The notes under the pieces: model-generated | Databases searched by the model: none | What the model was told of the DNA's origin: nothing | What the model saw: only the letters and a program-made list of their open reading frames with translations | Source of the DNA: Ustilago trichophora | Lineage: Eukaryota; Basidiomycota; Ustilaginomycetes; Ustilaginales; Ustilaginaceae | Reading direction: 5' to 3' | Assembly (NCBI GenBank): GCA_900323505.1 | Contig: OOIN01000010.1 | Location: forward strand, 678,507-742,506 | Length of the DNA stretch: 64,000 nucleotides | Shown: in pieces, positions 41,315 through 50,215 of the stretch | Layout: every line of letters begins with the position of its first letter | Position numbering within the stretch: position 1 is the stretch's first letter | Program-made: the position numbers and the translations under genes

Positions 41315-43006
41315 ATGCGAAACTTTTTCAAATATCAGGATACCTCTCCGTATCCTGCGCCTCCCGAGGTGTACAACAAGCGAGTATGGCTCATGATGCT
41401 TTCAGCATCGATGAGCGCTGGAATGTTTGGATATGATGGTGCTTTCCTGGGTGGAACGCTCTCCTTGCCCTCTTTCAAGCACACTTTTGGCCTCGTCGAC
41501 TCGGCCGGAGCTCTCAAATTGGCGGCGCTATCGAGCCACATTGTCTCGACTTTCCAAGCTGGCTGCTTCTTCGGAACCCTTTCCACGTATCCTTTGGTCG
41601 AGCGTGTTGGTATGCGTTACTGCTTCTTCCTGGCTTCCTTCCTCTTCGTCCTCGGCTCCATCTTGCAGACTGTCAGCACTGGTCAATTATCACTCATCTA
41701 TATCGGCCGTGCGCTTACAGGTCTTGCGATTGGAAACGCCTACCTACTCGGACCGGCCTACGTCGCTCTTAACTCGCCTCCAGCTATTCGTGGAAAGATG
41801 GTCGGTCTCCTCGAATGTGTCTATCAAGGCTTTCAGGTCATTGGATTCTGGATCAACTTTGGCGTCAACAAGCACATGAGCCCGCACAGTAACAGTCAGT
41901 GGAGGGTGCCCGTTGGATTCCAAATTCTTCCTGGAACCCTTCTCGCCCTCTTAATGTTTTTCCAGCCTGAAGCACCCCGATGGCTCATCAACAAAGGTCG
42001 AGTCGAAGAGGGCATCCGCAATTTATGCTATCTTCGCAATTTGCCCGCGGACCATCCATACATTCAATTCGAGCTCCAGCAGATCCAAGATCAGATCAAA
42101 TCCGAACACGACGCAGGCCACAATGACTCGTTTCTATCCAAACTCAAAGAAGCTTTTGGACCGAACAACCGAACACGACTCTTCCTCGGCTTTGCCACCA
42201 TGTTGCTGCAGAATGCAAGTGGTATCAACGCTTTGAACTACTACAGCGCTCAACTGATCCGCAATGTTGGCTTCTCAGGTACTTCTGTCTCGCTACTTGC
42301 CACCGGCGTTTACGGTCTCGAAAAGGCGTTTGTCACGCTCATCTTCATGTCGTTCTTCGTTGACACGATCGGTCGAAGGAAAGCCCTTCTCATCGGCTCG
42401 ATTGGAGCAGCGAGCGGTATGCTCTACCTCGGCATCTACACCAACGTCTCCCACAGCTTCACGAGAAAGCCTCCCAAAGATGCCGGCTCTGGATTTGCAC
42501 TCGCTGCAATTTACTGGTACACTTTCTGGTATGCTATGTCATGGAACGGCATTCCGTTCATGTTTTGCGCCGAAGTCTTCCCCAGCCGTATCCGTATGCT
42601 GTGCATGACCATGACTACTTGCATGCAATGGCTAGCACAGTTTGCCATCGTCTACTCGCTCCCCTACATGGTCCTCAAGATCAAAGGCTACACTTTCGTC
42701 TTTTTTGCGGCGTGCACCTTTTTCTCGTTCATCTTCACGCTTTTCCTCATGCCAGAAACGAAAGGCGTGCAGCTTGAAGATATGGACATTCTCTTCAACA
42801 TCAAGGGAACCGCGTTCCGAAAGAATCGCGAGTTCCGTCGCATCATCGCTGAGAGGGCTCAAGATAGGCTCGAGGCCGAAACACCTGGCAGTCTTGTCTT
42901 TCGAAGTTCTACAAATGTCAAAGGCGTAGACTCGAGCAGCTCGCTTGATGGAAAGCAGGAAGCGATCATGTCGACACATGATGTAAAACATTCTGATCAG
43001 GCTTGA
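41315..43006 (+). CDS. MFS sugar/quinate-type transporter
   Basis: Intronless, 563 residues, twelve predicted membrane segments of the sugar-transporter family (proton-coupled plasma-membrane uptake). Key features are the first helix with GMFGYDGAFLGGTLSLPSF, the PPAIRGKMVGLLECVYQGFQ loop, FWINFGVNKHM, the PEAPRWLINKGR motif before the central loop, a GINALNYYSAQLI helix 7, VDTIGRRKALLIG, and PETKGVQLEDMD after helix 12. The order closely follows the fungal quinate permeases (Qa-Y/QutD) as I recall them, but closely related proteins carry other substrates. The cytosolic C-terminus of about 80 residues is charged. It is divergent from the aldolase gene, so the pair may take up and split a sugar acid or related compound. 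Confidence 0.9.
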   Translation: MRNFFKYQDTSPYPAPPEVYNKRVWLMMLSASMSAGMFGYDGAFLGGTLSLPSFKHTFGLVDSAGALKLAALSSHIVSTFQAGCFFGTLSTYPLVERVGMRYCFFLASFLFVLGSILQTVSTGQLSLIYIGRALTGLAIGNAYLLGPAYVALNSPPAIRGKMVGLLECVYQGFQVIGFWINFGVNKHMSPHSNSQWRVPVGFQILPGTLLALLMFFQPEAPRWLINKGRVEEGIRNLCYLRNLPADHPYIQFELQQIQDQIKSEHDAGHNDSFLSKLKEAFGPNNRTRLFLGFATMLLQNASGINALNYYSAQLIRNVGFSGTSVSLLATGVYGLEKAFVTLIFMSFFVDTIGRRKALLIGSIGAASGMLYLGIYTNVSHSFTRKPPKDAGSGFALAAIYWYTFWYAMSWNGIPFMFCAEVFPSRIRMLCMTMTTCMQWLAQFAIVYSLPYMVLKIKGYTFVFFAACTFFSFIFTLFLMPETKGVQLEDMDILFNIKGTAFRKNREFRRIIAERAQDRLEAETPGSLVFRSSTNVKGVDSSSSLDGKQEAIMSTHDVKHSDQA

Positions 43007-43982
43007 AGTAACGAGAATGTCATCTGCTTGTGTATGGCTATCGTTGATTGTGTCCGCATGGAGCGTGTCTGTGTCTAGTCCCTTCATGTCCAGGAATGTG
43101 GTTCAATCATGCTTCCTAGCTGGATCACGACTGGCTCATTGATATTGTCCAGCTGGCTCAGCTTTCATTGGCAGCCCAAATGAGATCTGCCCGCCGGGAG
43201 ATTGAGAAGAGAGCAAATACAACAAAATATCAGCACGACACGGACAGAGATAGGTCAGTGTGGCCCATAGACCCAAAGGACCCACTTACTCTGGTGACGA
43301 AAGATAAGAGACTTGGGGTTCCTTTTCAACGCCATCCCAATCACTCCATTACTTCTCACTGTTGTACTGATCAGCGCACAGTTGGTTGGCCTGCACGCAC
43401 TTGGCGTATCTTGGGTAGGACGCAGGTGTATTCCTCGACGACAATAACGGATGGTGAGTAAAGACAGTGGTGATATGGAACGTACATGGCAACAGATTAC
43501 TAACAAGTATCTTAGGTGGTTTGATGCGTCTACCCCTGTGAAAGCGACTGGAACACACGCAGGCAGGGCTCGGGCCCCTTCCTGCATCCGGATACCGGCG
43601 ATGCACAGCATACCGGTACCGCTCACGATTGATCGGCCCGATTGAGCCGATATAGCTCTCGGGCCTCCAACACTCACCTCATCAGCGAATTGGGCAGCGA
43701 ATTCCTCTCTGCAGGCTTGCGTTACCATAAAGAGATGCTGGCGAAGCTTTTCCAAGTCTTATTCACATATAACTCGACAACAAAAAAAAAACATTCACAG
43801 ATAAGTTACAGCAATGTGAATGAGAAAAAGTGACCAATTATTTTATCAATTTACCGACTTCGGTCTAGAAATCGAATTTCGAACTGAATTTGCATGGAAG
43901 AAGATTTATAAGGAGACATTATCGACCTTGCTGTCACGATGGAGCCAAAGCAGGAGCTAGCACCTCTAGATAGTGTAAGTGC
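43007..43982. other. Convergent intergenic region, MFS transporter / acid phosphatase
   Basis: This 976-base gap is unusually long for a convergent pair. Minus-strand frame 43255-43755 is open for 166 codons and begins MEKLRQHLFMV, but it shows no domain or codon signature that I trust. An A-rich, AT-rich stretch lies near 43780-43910. It could hold a decayed gene. Confidence 0.4.
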
Positions 43983-45563
43983 TTAAAGGAGGAAAGTCAA
44001 CGAAGCAAAGATGGCGCCAGCAACGATGCCGGTACCCGCAATGAGGGGCTTGGCAGCAGCGTTGGTTTTGGCTGCAGTGGTGCCAGCAGAAGCAGAGCCG
44101 GTGGAAACGTTGACGTTGTTGAAGCCAGGGTCGGTGTTCCAGATGTTCTTCTGACCAAGTGCAGTGAGGTTGGTTCGGGGCAAGGTGGCGAGAGTCTGAG
44201 AGGTGTTGAGACCGCTCTTGACAAGGACGGGTTGACCACCAGCGCCGATGACCTTGACATCATCTGGGGCGTAGAAGAGGGTGAAGCTGGTGTCGGACAG
44301 AGGACCGGGGGCAACGCCGGTGATGTTGGTCTGGGGGATGCTAGCATCGTCAACCTGAGTGTTCTGATAGCCGAGGATCTCAGAGTAGAAGGGGAAGACA
44401 TTGGACATGGTCTTGTTGACATCACCACGACCGAGCGACTTAAGGTTCCAGTTGGCCTCGACCGATGAAAGGGCCGAGTAGTGGGTCATGTACGTGTGGT
44501 CAGTGGTGTTTTTGAGGTTGGAAGGAACAGCACCACCGAGAGCAATGGTGAAGATGCGGTTGGCAGCGGTGTAGCTATCGTTCTCATCAAAAGTGAGCAG
44601 GACGAGGGTGCGGTTCGAGTTGAACTTGGGCTCCTTGAGCAGAGGAGTAAGGAAGTACGAAGTGAAGTTACTGAAGAACGCAGCGGTCGAATCGTGACCA
44701 TCGTTGACCATGTTCGGCGTGATAAAGTTCCTAGCAGAATGGCAGAAAAGTAGAATTTGTCGGTTGCGAGTCGAAAACCAAAGAAAAAGGATATGAAGAT
44801 GGTCAATCCATGCTGATCAGAATGATGCGGCCTTGGGCTGGCAACATGATGTGGATGAGAATATGAGTTCTTCTTACCATTGAGGGAGAGTGTTGTTGCC
44901 AATGTCGGCAGCCAGATCGTTGAAGTTGCGGTTGTACACGGCACGGGTCTTGTTGCCCGAGATGTAGTCCATAATGCCACAGGGATTGTGCTTGCGAACG
45001 TAGTAGGTGTAGTCGGGTGCGCCAGGGGCGATGTAGTTCTTTGAGGTGTAGTTGAAGCCGGTGAATCCATCGTAGGGCATGTTCTCGTTGTAGCAAGCGT
45101 ACGAGATGGGCTTGCCGCCTTTTCCACCATCGTCAAGGAGGTCAAAGACGGTGGAGATGTTGGTGGGGATGTGGTTGAAGCTGTCATCGCCGAGTCCGAA
45201 GAAGTCACCAGCGACCGAGGCGATGTAGTTGGGCTCGGAAGGGTGGGTAACGGCGTAGTAATTGTCGAACAAGACACCTTGGGGGAGAAGAGCCTGCATA
45301 GCAGGGGTGGAGATAGCAGCCTCATAATCCGTGTTCTCGAGCCAGATCTGGATGATTCTATCGAAAGCCTTACCAGTCACCAGGTCGTGCTTGGGATACG
45401 AGGCATTGTTCCATCCTACGTAGTTGGAGGACTGAACGAGGGGAGAAGAGGAGGGAGGAGAGAATGACTGAGCAATGCGCGCACGTTTCTCGATAGGGCC
45501 GGCAGAAGCGCCAGCTGCAGCAACGACGGCGGCGGCAGAAACAGCAGCAACGGTGGCCTTCAT
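43983..45563 (-). CDS. Secreted GPI-anchored acid phosphatase (phosphoesterase family)
   Basis: Exons 45563-44878 and 44730-43983 join over an intron (donor GTAAGA, acceptor GCTAG) to 477 residues. The PF04185-type phosphoesterase domain is shared with fungal extracellular acid phosphatases and phospholipase C-like enzymes. An Ala-rich signal peptide covers residues 1 to about 21. Domain blocks are FDRIIQIWLENTDYEAA, GVLFDNYYAVTHPSEPNYIA, GKPISYACYNENMPYDGF, HNPCGIMDY, the post-splice FITPNMVNDGHDST and LVLLTFDENDSYTA. About ten NxS/T sites suggest heavy glycosylation. The C-terminus has a small-residue site followed by a hydrophobic tail (AGTGIVAGAIFASLTFLL), typical of a GPI anchor, so the enzyme is probably cell-surface bound and scavenges phosphate. 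No phosphate-response element was recognised upstream. Confidence 0.9.
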
Positions 45564-47588
45564 CGTGGACACAAAAGCGACGAGAGGAAAGAAGAAAGGT
45601 GGTGTGAGGAAGAGAGGGGAAGGTATAGCCCAACTAATTCGGGCGACTTTATGTAGGTGGTCACAGATGGAGGGACCGGGATTGCGGGAGGTGGGGGGAC
45701 GAAAGGAAAGAGAGCAAGCTTCCAAGGAGAAATGAAGGTGTCAAGGAGGCTCGCCAAACCCGAAGGCCAATATACCTGCAAAGCCGCTTACCCGAAGCCA
45801 CTTGTCGCTGGTCGCAATGCTTTGCCGGCTCCGTGACAGGATTTCGCCAAGCTATTTCAAGCCCCTTCGTCGAGTTCTTCCAGGTTTTGCGTCCATGAGG
45901 GAGCATCACTGGTCCTGTGCAGGTTTGGTGTGGCGAATATCGCACGTGGGATGCTGAAGATTGCTGCCTAGCAACTTTTGAATGGAGAGCAAATGGACCA
46001 ATCAAGCAGGTGTGGTTTGTAACGAATTGTCCGACGAAGTATTGAAGGTCCGGCGGCTGTAATGGCGGCAACAAGAGATCGAGAAGTGGTTGCCGGACCA
46101 ACTGCCGGCGGAATCGTGCTCGACATTGACTGTAGACGTTTTATCAAAAGATAGACTGAATGCAAGAGGCGGGCACGTGCGAAGCAGGTACGATGGCTCG
46201 AGTGGCAGACCCCTGCAAGTCAAACTGCTACCTTGGATCACTAAGCCCGACCCTGGATCTGTGGAAGCTGGAAGGGTTCATTTTGGATTCAGACATGGTA
46301 GGGTCCTGTTCAAGCGCCCAGGCCTGTTAGCCGAACAGTGACCGTGCTTTTTCTTCTTATTGGACAAGTGCAACTCTAAATGGCCAATTGACCGATGTAT
46401 CGTACTTTATTGTCGGACCTTTTCCTCACGGTATCCTTCATTTCTCTTTTGCCAACGCCTTCGAAGTATGAGACAATATGCGGGACCAGGAACGTGCGCT
46501 CCTTGTCAGCATGACAGTAAATGCTTCAAACTTGGCTGAGGCTTAAGTGTACTTTGGAGGGTTCGGACGAGCCCAAAGCGAGTGGTCGATGAAGAATAAG
46601 CGAAGCCACAAGCGAAGCGAATACTGCATTCGAAGTTTTTAGAGCTCGGGTGTCGTTTTGACCATGGATTCTTTAAATTTGCATTCTCGGTCTTGGCCAT
46701 TCTTTGCGATCGAAGGACGAAAGCCTCTTTGAGTCAACATGGTCTTGCGAGAAGCTTAACTTGTGCAAGCAACCCTGCTTCGACGAGCTCAATTTCTGCA
46801 ATTGTTCAAGGATCAGAAAATAGGCCACACTCAAGCGTGACGAACATGATCAAATGTTGGATGTGGAACGGGTAAGGGCCGTTTGTTCTCATGTGGGGTT
46901 TGGGCACGTTCTTTGTTTGTGTACGGTGCTGTTCAAATTGTCGCGCGCTGATTGGTCGCCACACAGACTTGTCGATGCCGCCTCGCCTGTCCAACTTGGC
47001 CTCGCCGCAATCCCCGCCGGTTCACTTGGTTGGCCCACGAATGCTCGTTTCTTGCGACGACGACTGGTTCGGACCTTGAACTTGCATCCTTCGGCAGCCA
47101 CCGGCGGCAACGTGCTCAATTACATTGCCGTCATATTCGTGTCTGCTCCTCTTCCACGCCGTTGTCGACCCACCATTTCCAGAACGTCCGGCGTGGCTTC
47201 GTCCGAGCCCCGTGCTCTTGACCACTCCATCCCTTTTGCCTCTTTGATGCTTGGTCGGCCTCATCTGCTCGGCTGAGCCGCTGTGACTCTTTGCTGGCTC
47301 TCATCAGCCTCAGTCTAAGAGACAGACCGGGTTGTTGGCAACTTTTGCCAACCTTATCAGATTCCTTCATTGAAAATCTTCCGCTTCAATCAGACACAAA
47401 ATTCAGCAAACCATCCTTTTCTTCTAGACTTTCACACACAGACCTCTGTCGCTAAGGCCCTTGCACCTGCTGCGTCACTTTCAGTCTCTCACACCCTAGG
47501 CCAATGGCTGTTTGCTTTTGAATCACCACGATCTCCTTCTAGGTTTCCTTTCGCACTCGTCCATCATCCATTCGAGGCGCACATCATC
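45564..47588. other. Divergent intergenic region, acid phosphatase / multicopper oxidase (2.0 kb)
   Basis: No supported gene is present. ORFs near 46890-47280 overlap in three frames, have no recognisable domain and probably reflect GC-biased leader sequence. The multicopper oxidase frame is open upstream of the chosen start to about 47370. Confidence 0.5.
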
Positions 47589-49649
47589 ATGTCTGACCCT
47601 GTCCAGCCACACACTCCTTCGGACAAGTACTCTCACTCCGTCGCCGAGGACGGATCACATACACTATCACAGCAGCCAAAGAGACGTTCGGTAGTACTTT
47701 TGGCTTCGCTGGCGGCGCTCCTCTGCGGTCTCGCTCTCGCCCTAGGTCTTGGCCTCGGACTCGGACTCAAGCATAGATCACATTCGGGTGCCGCACCACC
47801 AAGCGCAAAAAGAGTACCAGGGGCAACTGCGTCCGATCTCGCTTTCATCCCCAGAGAAAGGCTTACTGACCCTTCACAGCTCACATTGAGTCCAACCTGG
47901 GATCGATTTGCTCCACCTCAGGACCGTGTCTTCCATTGGACACTCACTCAGGTCTTGTCCAACCCTGCAGGCACCACAAAGAAGATGCGATTGGTTAACG
48001 GACTCTACCCTGGCCCTCTGGTGGAAGCCAACATCGGAGACCGCATCGTCGTACATGTCGAAAACAAGATGCCCGTGCCAACCAGCCTCCACTGGCATGG
48101 TCAATTCCAGAGAGGCTCCAATCAGATGGACGGCTCAGCTGGTATCACCGAATGCGGTATCGCTCCTGGCACCACCTTCACCTACAATTGGACCGTACAG
48201 CAATCCGGGTCGTACTGGTGGCACTCGCATTACGGTCCAACATATGCTGATGGTCTCTTCGGTCCACTCATCCTTCACGGCGATGATGAAAAGTTCAGGA
48301 TGGTCAACCCGAACAATGCCACAGCCGCCAGAGCCCCTGCCACCACCTCCACTGTCAACGGCACCACCGTGAGGACCGACTACGATCGGGACCTTGTATT
48401 TGTGGTCAATGATGCATATCAAGCTGACGCATTCAGTGTCGCTGCCATCGCCAGATCCAAATCGGGTCCACCAGGCGGTGACCAAGGCAGCGAGCCTACG
48501 CCAGACTACGCCATGATCAACGGTCTCGGCTTTTCCAATTGCGCTCTTGCCCCAAACGGCACCACCTGCATCTCAGATGAGCCTGAAGGTAGGACAGCGT
48601 ATAACTTTACCGTGCCAGCAAACAAGCGGGCTCGAATGCGTGTCATCAATGCTGGTTCCATGGCCACCTTCCGTTTCTCAGTCGACGGTCACAACATGAC
48701 TGTGATCGAAGCTGACGGCACTGAAATCGAGCCCGTTGTGGTTCAGAGCCTTAATCTGATGGTGGCTCAGCGTTACTCTGTCATCATCGAGACCGATCGC
48801 CCTGTCGGAGCGTATGCCGTGCGCGCAGAGGTGATGGATGATATGTTTGCCTACGACAACCCTTTCCTTGTCAAGGACCAGTACGCCATAATGCGCTACG
48901 AAGGCGTTCCGGCGTCAGCTCAGCCCCTTGCAAATCCTTCCAAAGCTACTCTCACAAACGTTACAGAAACATTGAGTACGTCGGAGCTTATTCCCATCAC
49001 CAGGATGGATGCTCCCGCCTCCAACATGACCACCAAGCTTGTGGTCAACTTTGGTCTCGATGCCTACAGCAACTGGCACGCTTTCTTCAACCAGACCACC
49101 TTCACTTCGGAGATGGCACCCCAAGCATCTCTGATGAAAGCCTACACTTTCGAGACCACCCAGCATCCTTCGTCCAACTCGAGCGTCGGTGCATACTACA
49201 ACGATCCTGACGAGATGTTTGTCACCAACACCGAGGTCGTTGTGATGGATGTCATCGTTAACAATCTTGACGAGGGCGAGCATCCCTTCCACCTCCACGG
49301 CTTCACACCATTCCTTGTCGGTGCAGGCGCAGGTAATTTTCAGGCTCACAGCCAACTTGACTTTTCAGCAGCTAGGGCGAACCCGATGCGGAGAGACGTT
49401 TTCTCTGTGCCGCCATTCAGCTGGGTTGCTTTCCGATTTGTCGCGGACAACGCCGGAGTCTGGCCATTCCACTGCCATCTTATGCCTCACATGGCAGTCG
49501 GACTTCTTATGCAATTCCAGGTGCTTCCTGATCAGATCCCAAACCTGCCTATCTCGGATCAGTTCTACTCGCAGTGCTCTGCAGTCTCTAGCTGGGTCCA
49601 GCAAAATCAAAACCTTCTCATGTCCACAGGCAACCCGGACAATATGTAA
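47589..49649 (+). CDS. Multicopper oxidase (laccase-like) with N-terminal membrane anchor
   Basis: Intronless, 686 residues from the ATG at 47589. It uses four copper ions to oxidise phenols or metal ions and reduce oxygen to water. Copper motifs are HWHGQFQ (about 167), WWHSHYGPTYADGLFGPL (about 210), HPFHLHGF (about 565) and HCHLMPHMAVGLLMQF (about 628). The residue ten after the type 1 Cys is Leu, as in medium-potential laccases. About 40 polar residues and a KRR precede one hydrophobic helix (VVLLASLAALLCGLALALGL). This looks like a type II membrane anchor rather than a cleaved signal peptide. Many NxS/T sites imply glycosylation. It does not have the C-terminal membrane helix of Fet3 ferroxidases. 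Possible roles include pigment formation or wall-phenol oxidation. Confidence 0.92.
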   Translation: MSDPVQPHTPSDKYSHSVAEDGSHTLSQQPKRRSVVLLASLAALLCGLALALGLGLGLGLKHRSHSGAAPPSAKRVPGATASDLAFIPRERLTDPSQLTLSPTWDRFAPPQDRVFHWTLTQVLSNPAGTTKKMRLVNGLYPGPLVEANIGDRIVVHVENKMPVPTSLHWHGQFQRGSNQMDGSAGITECGIAPGTTFTYNWTVQQSGSYWWHSHYGPTYADGLFGPLILHGDDEKFRMVNPNNATAARAPATTSTVNGTTVRTDYDRDLVFVVNDAYQADAFSVAAIARSKSGPPGGDQGSEPTPDYAMINGLGFSNCALAPNGTTCISDEPEGRTAYNFTVPANKRARMRVINAGSMATFRFSVDGHNMTVIEADGTEIEPVVVQSLNLMVAQRYSVIIETDRPVGAYAVRAEVMDDMFAYDNPFLVKDQYAIMRYEGVPASAQPLANPSKATLTNVTETLSTSELIPITRMDAPASNMTTKLVVNFGLDAYSNWHAFFNQTTFTSEMAPQASLMKAYTFETTQHPSSNSSVGAYYNDPDEMFVTNTEVVVMDVIVNNLDEGEHPFHLHGFTPFLVGAGAGNFQAHSQLDFSAARANPMRRDVFSVPPFSWVAFRFVADNAGVWPFHCHLMPHMAVGLLMQFQVLPDQIPNLPISDQFYSQCSAVSSWVQQNQNLLMSTGNPDNM

Positions 49650-49716
49650 GATATAGAGTAGTCACGTTCCGTACTCGGACAATATGTAAGATATAGAGTA
49701 GTCACGTTCCGTACTC
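49637..49716 (+). repeat. Exact 40-base tandem duplication spanning the oxidase stop codon
   Basis: Two identical 40-base units (49637-49676 and 49677-49716) lie head to tail. The first contains the last codons of the multicopper oxidase, including TAA at 49647-49649. The second therefore repeats the same codons in the 3' untranslated region. Absence of mismatches suggests a recent event. Confidence 0.95.
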
Positions 49717-50215
49717 TAGAGGTCTCAAAACAACCGTGTGTGCTTTGCAAACTGACTTTACCAAGAGTCAATTGTCGTTTGGTGGCCTGGAGTGATATCT
49801 CCGCGATGATAGTTGAGAACAGCGGTGCCGGACGTATGCGAGACTAAAAATACATGGCAAGATGAACGAATAGACCCTACAGGTAAGTGCCCAGCATGGG
49901 AAAGATGGAAGGCGTTGCGAAGAAACGTGACAGCGGGATATGTTTAAAATAGATGGAGATGCTGAAATTCCAGGTTGCCAGTGTAGAGAGTGAGACGAAC
50001 CCGAGCTGGACGAGGTATCAAGAAAAAAAAATCATCCTGGGAAGCCGACGCTATGATCGAAAGTCAATAGCGACGTCGCCCAAGGTGGAAGGCACAGGAA
50101 GGCCCTTAGTGGATGGAAACGGGGTGCTTCGGCTTGGGTGGGTCCGATAGCTGCGAAGAGATAGGGCGACCCGCTGACCTGCTGCCATGAGGTTGAATTC
50201 CGATCATACAGACGC
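49650..50215. other. Convergent intergenic region, oxidase / PP2C phosphatase
   Basis: This stretch of 566 bases holds the second copy of the 40-base duplication and two 3' untranslated regions. A 9-base A run lies near 50022. No gene is seen. Confidence 0.5.

Noticed and set aside
43255..43755. 166-codon minus-strand ORF between the transporter and the phosphatase
   Set aside because: Its start looks protein-like, but no domain, signal peptide or splice-supported extension is seen and composition drifts after about 60 codons. Recorded as intergenic with a note.
46854..47276. Overlapping ORFs of 60-140 codons upstream of the multicopper oxidase
   Set aside because: Several frames are open on both strands at once, which indicates base composition rather than coding. 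No conserved motif.
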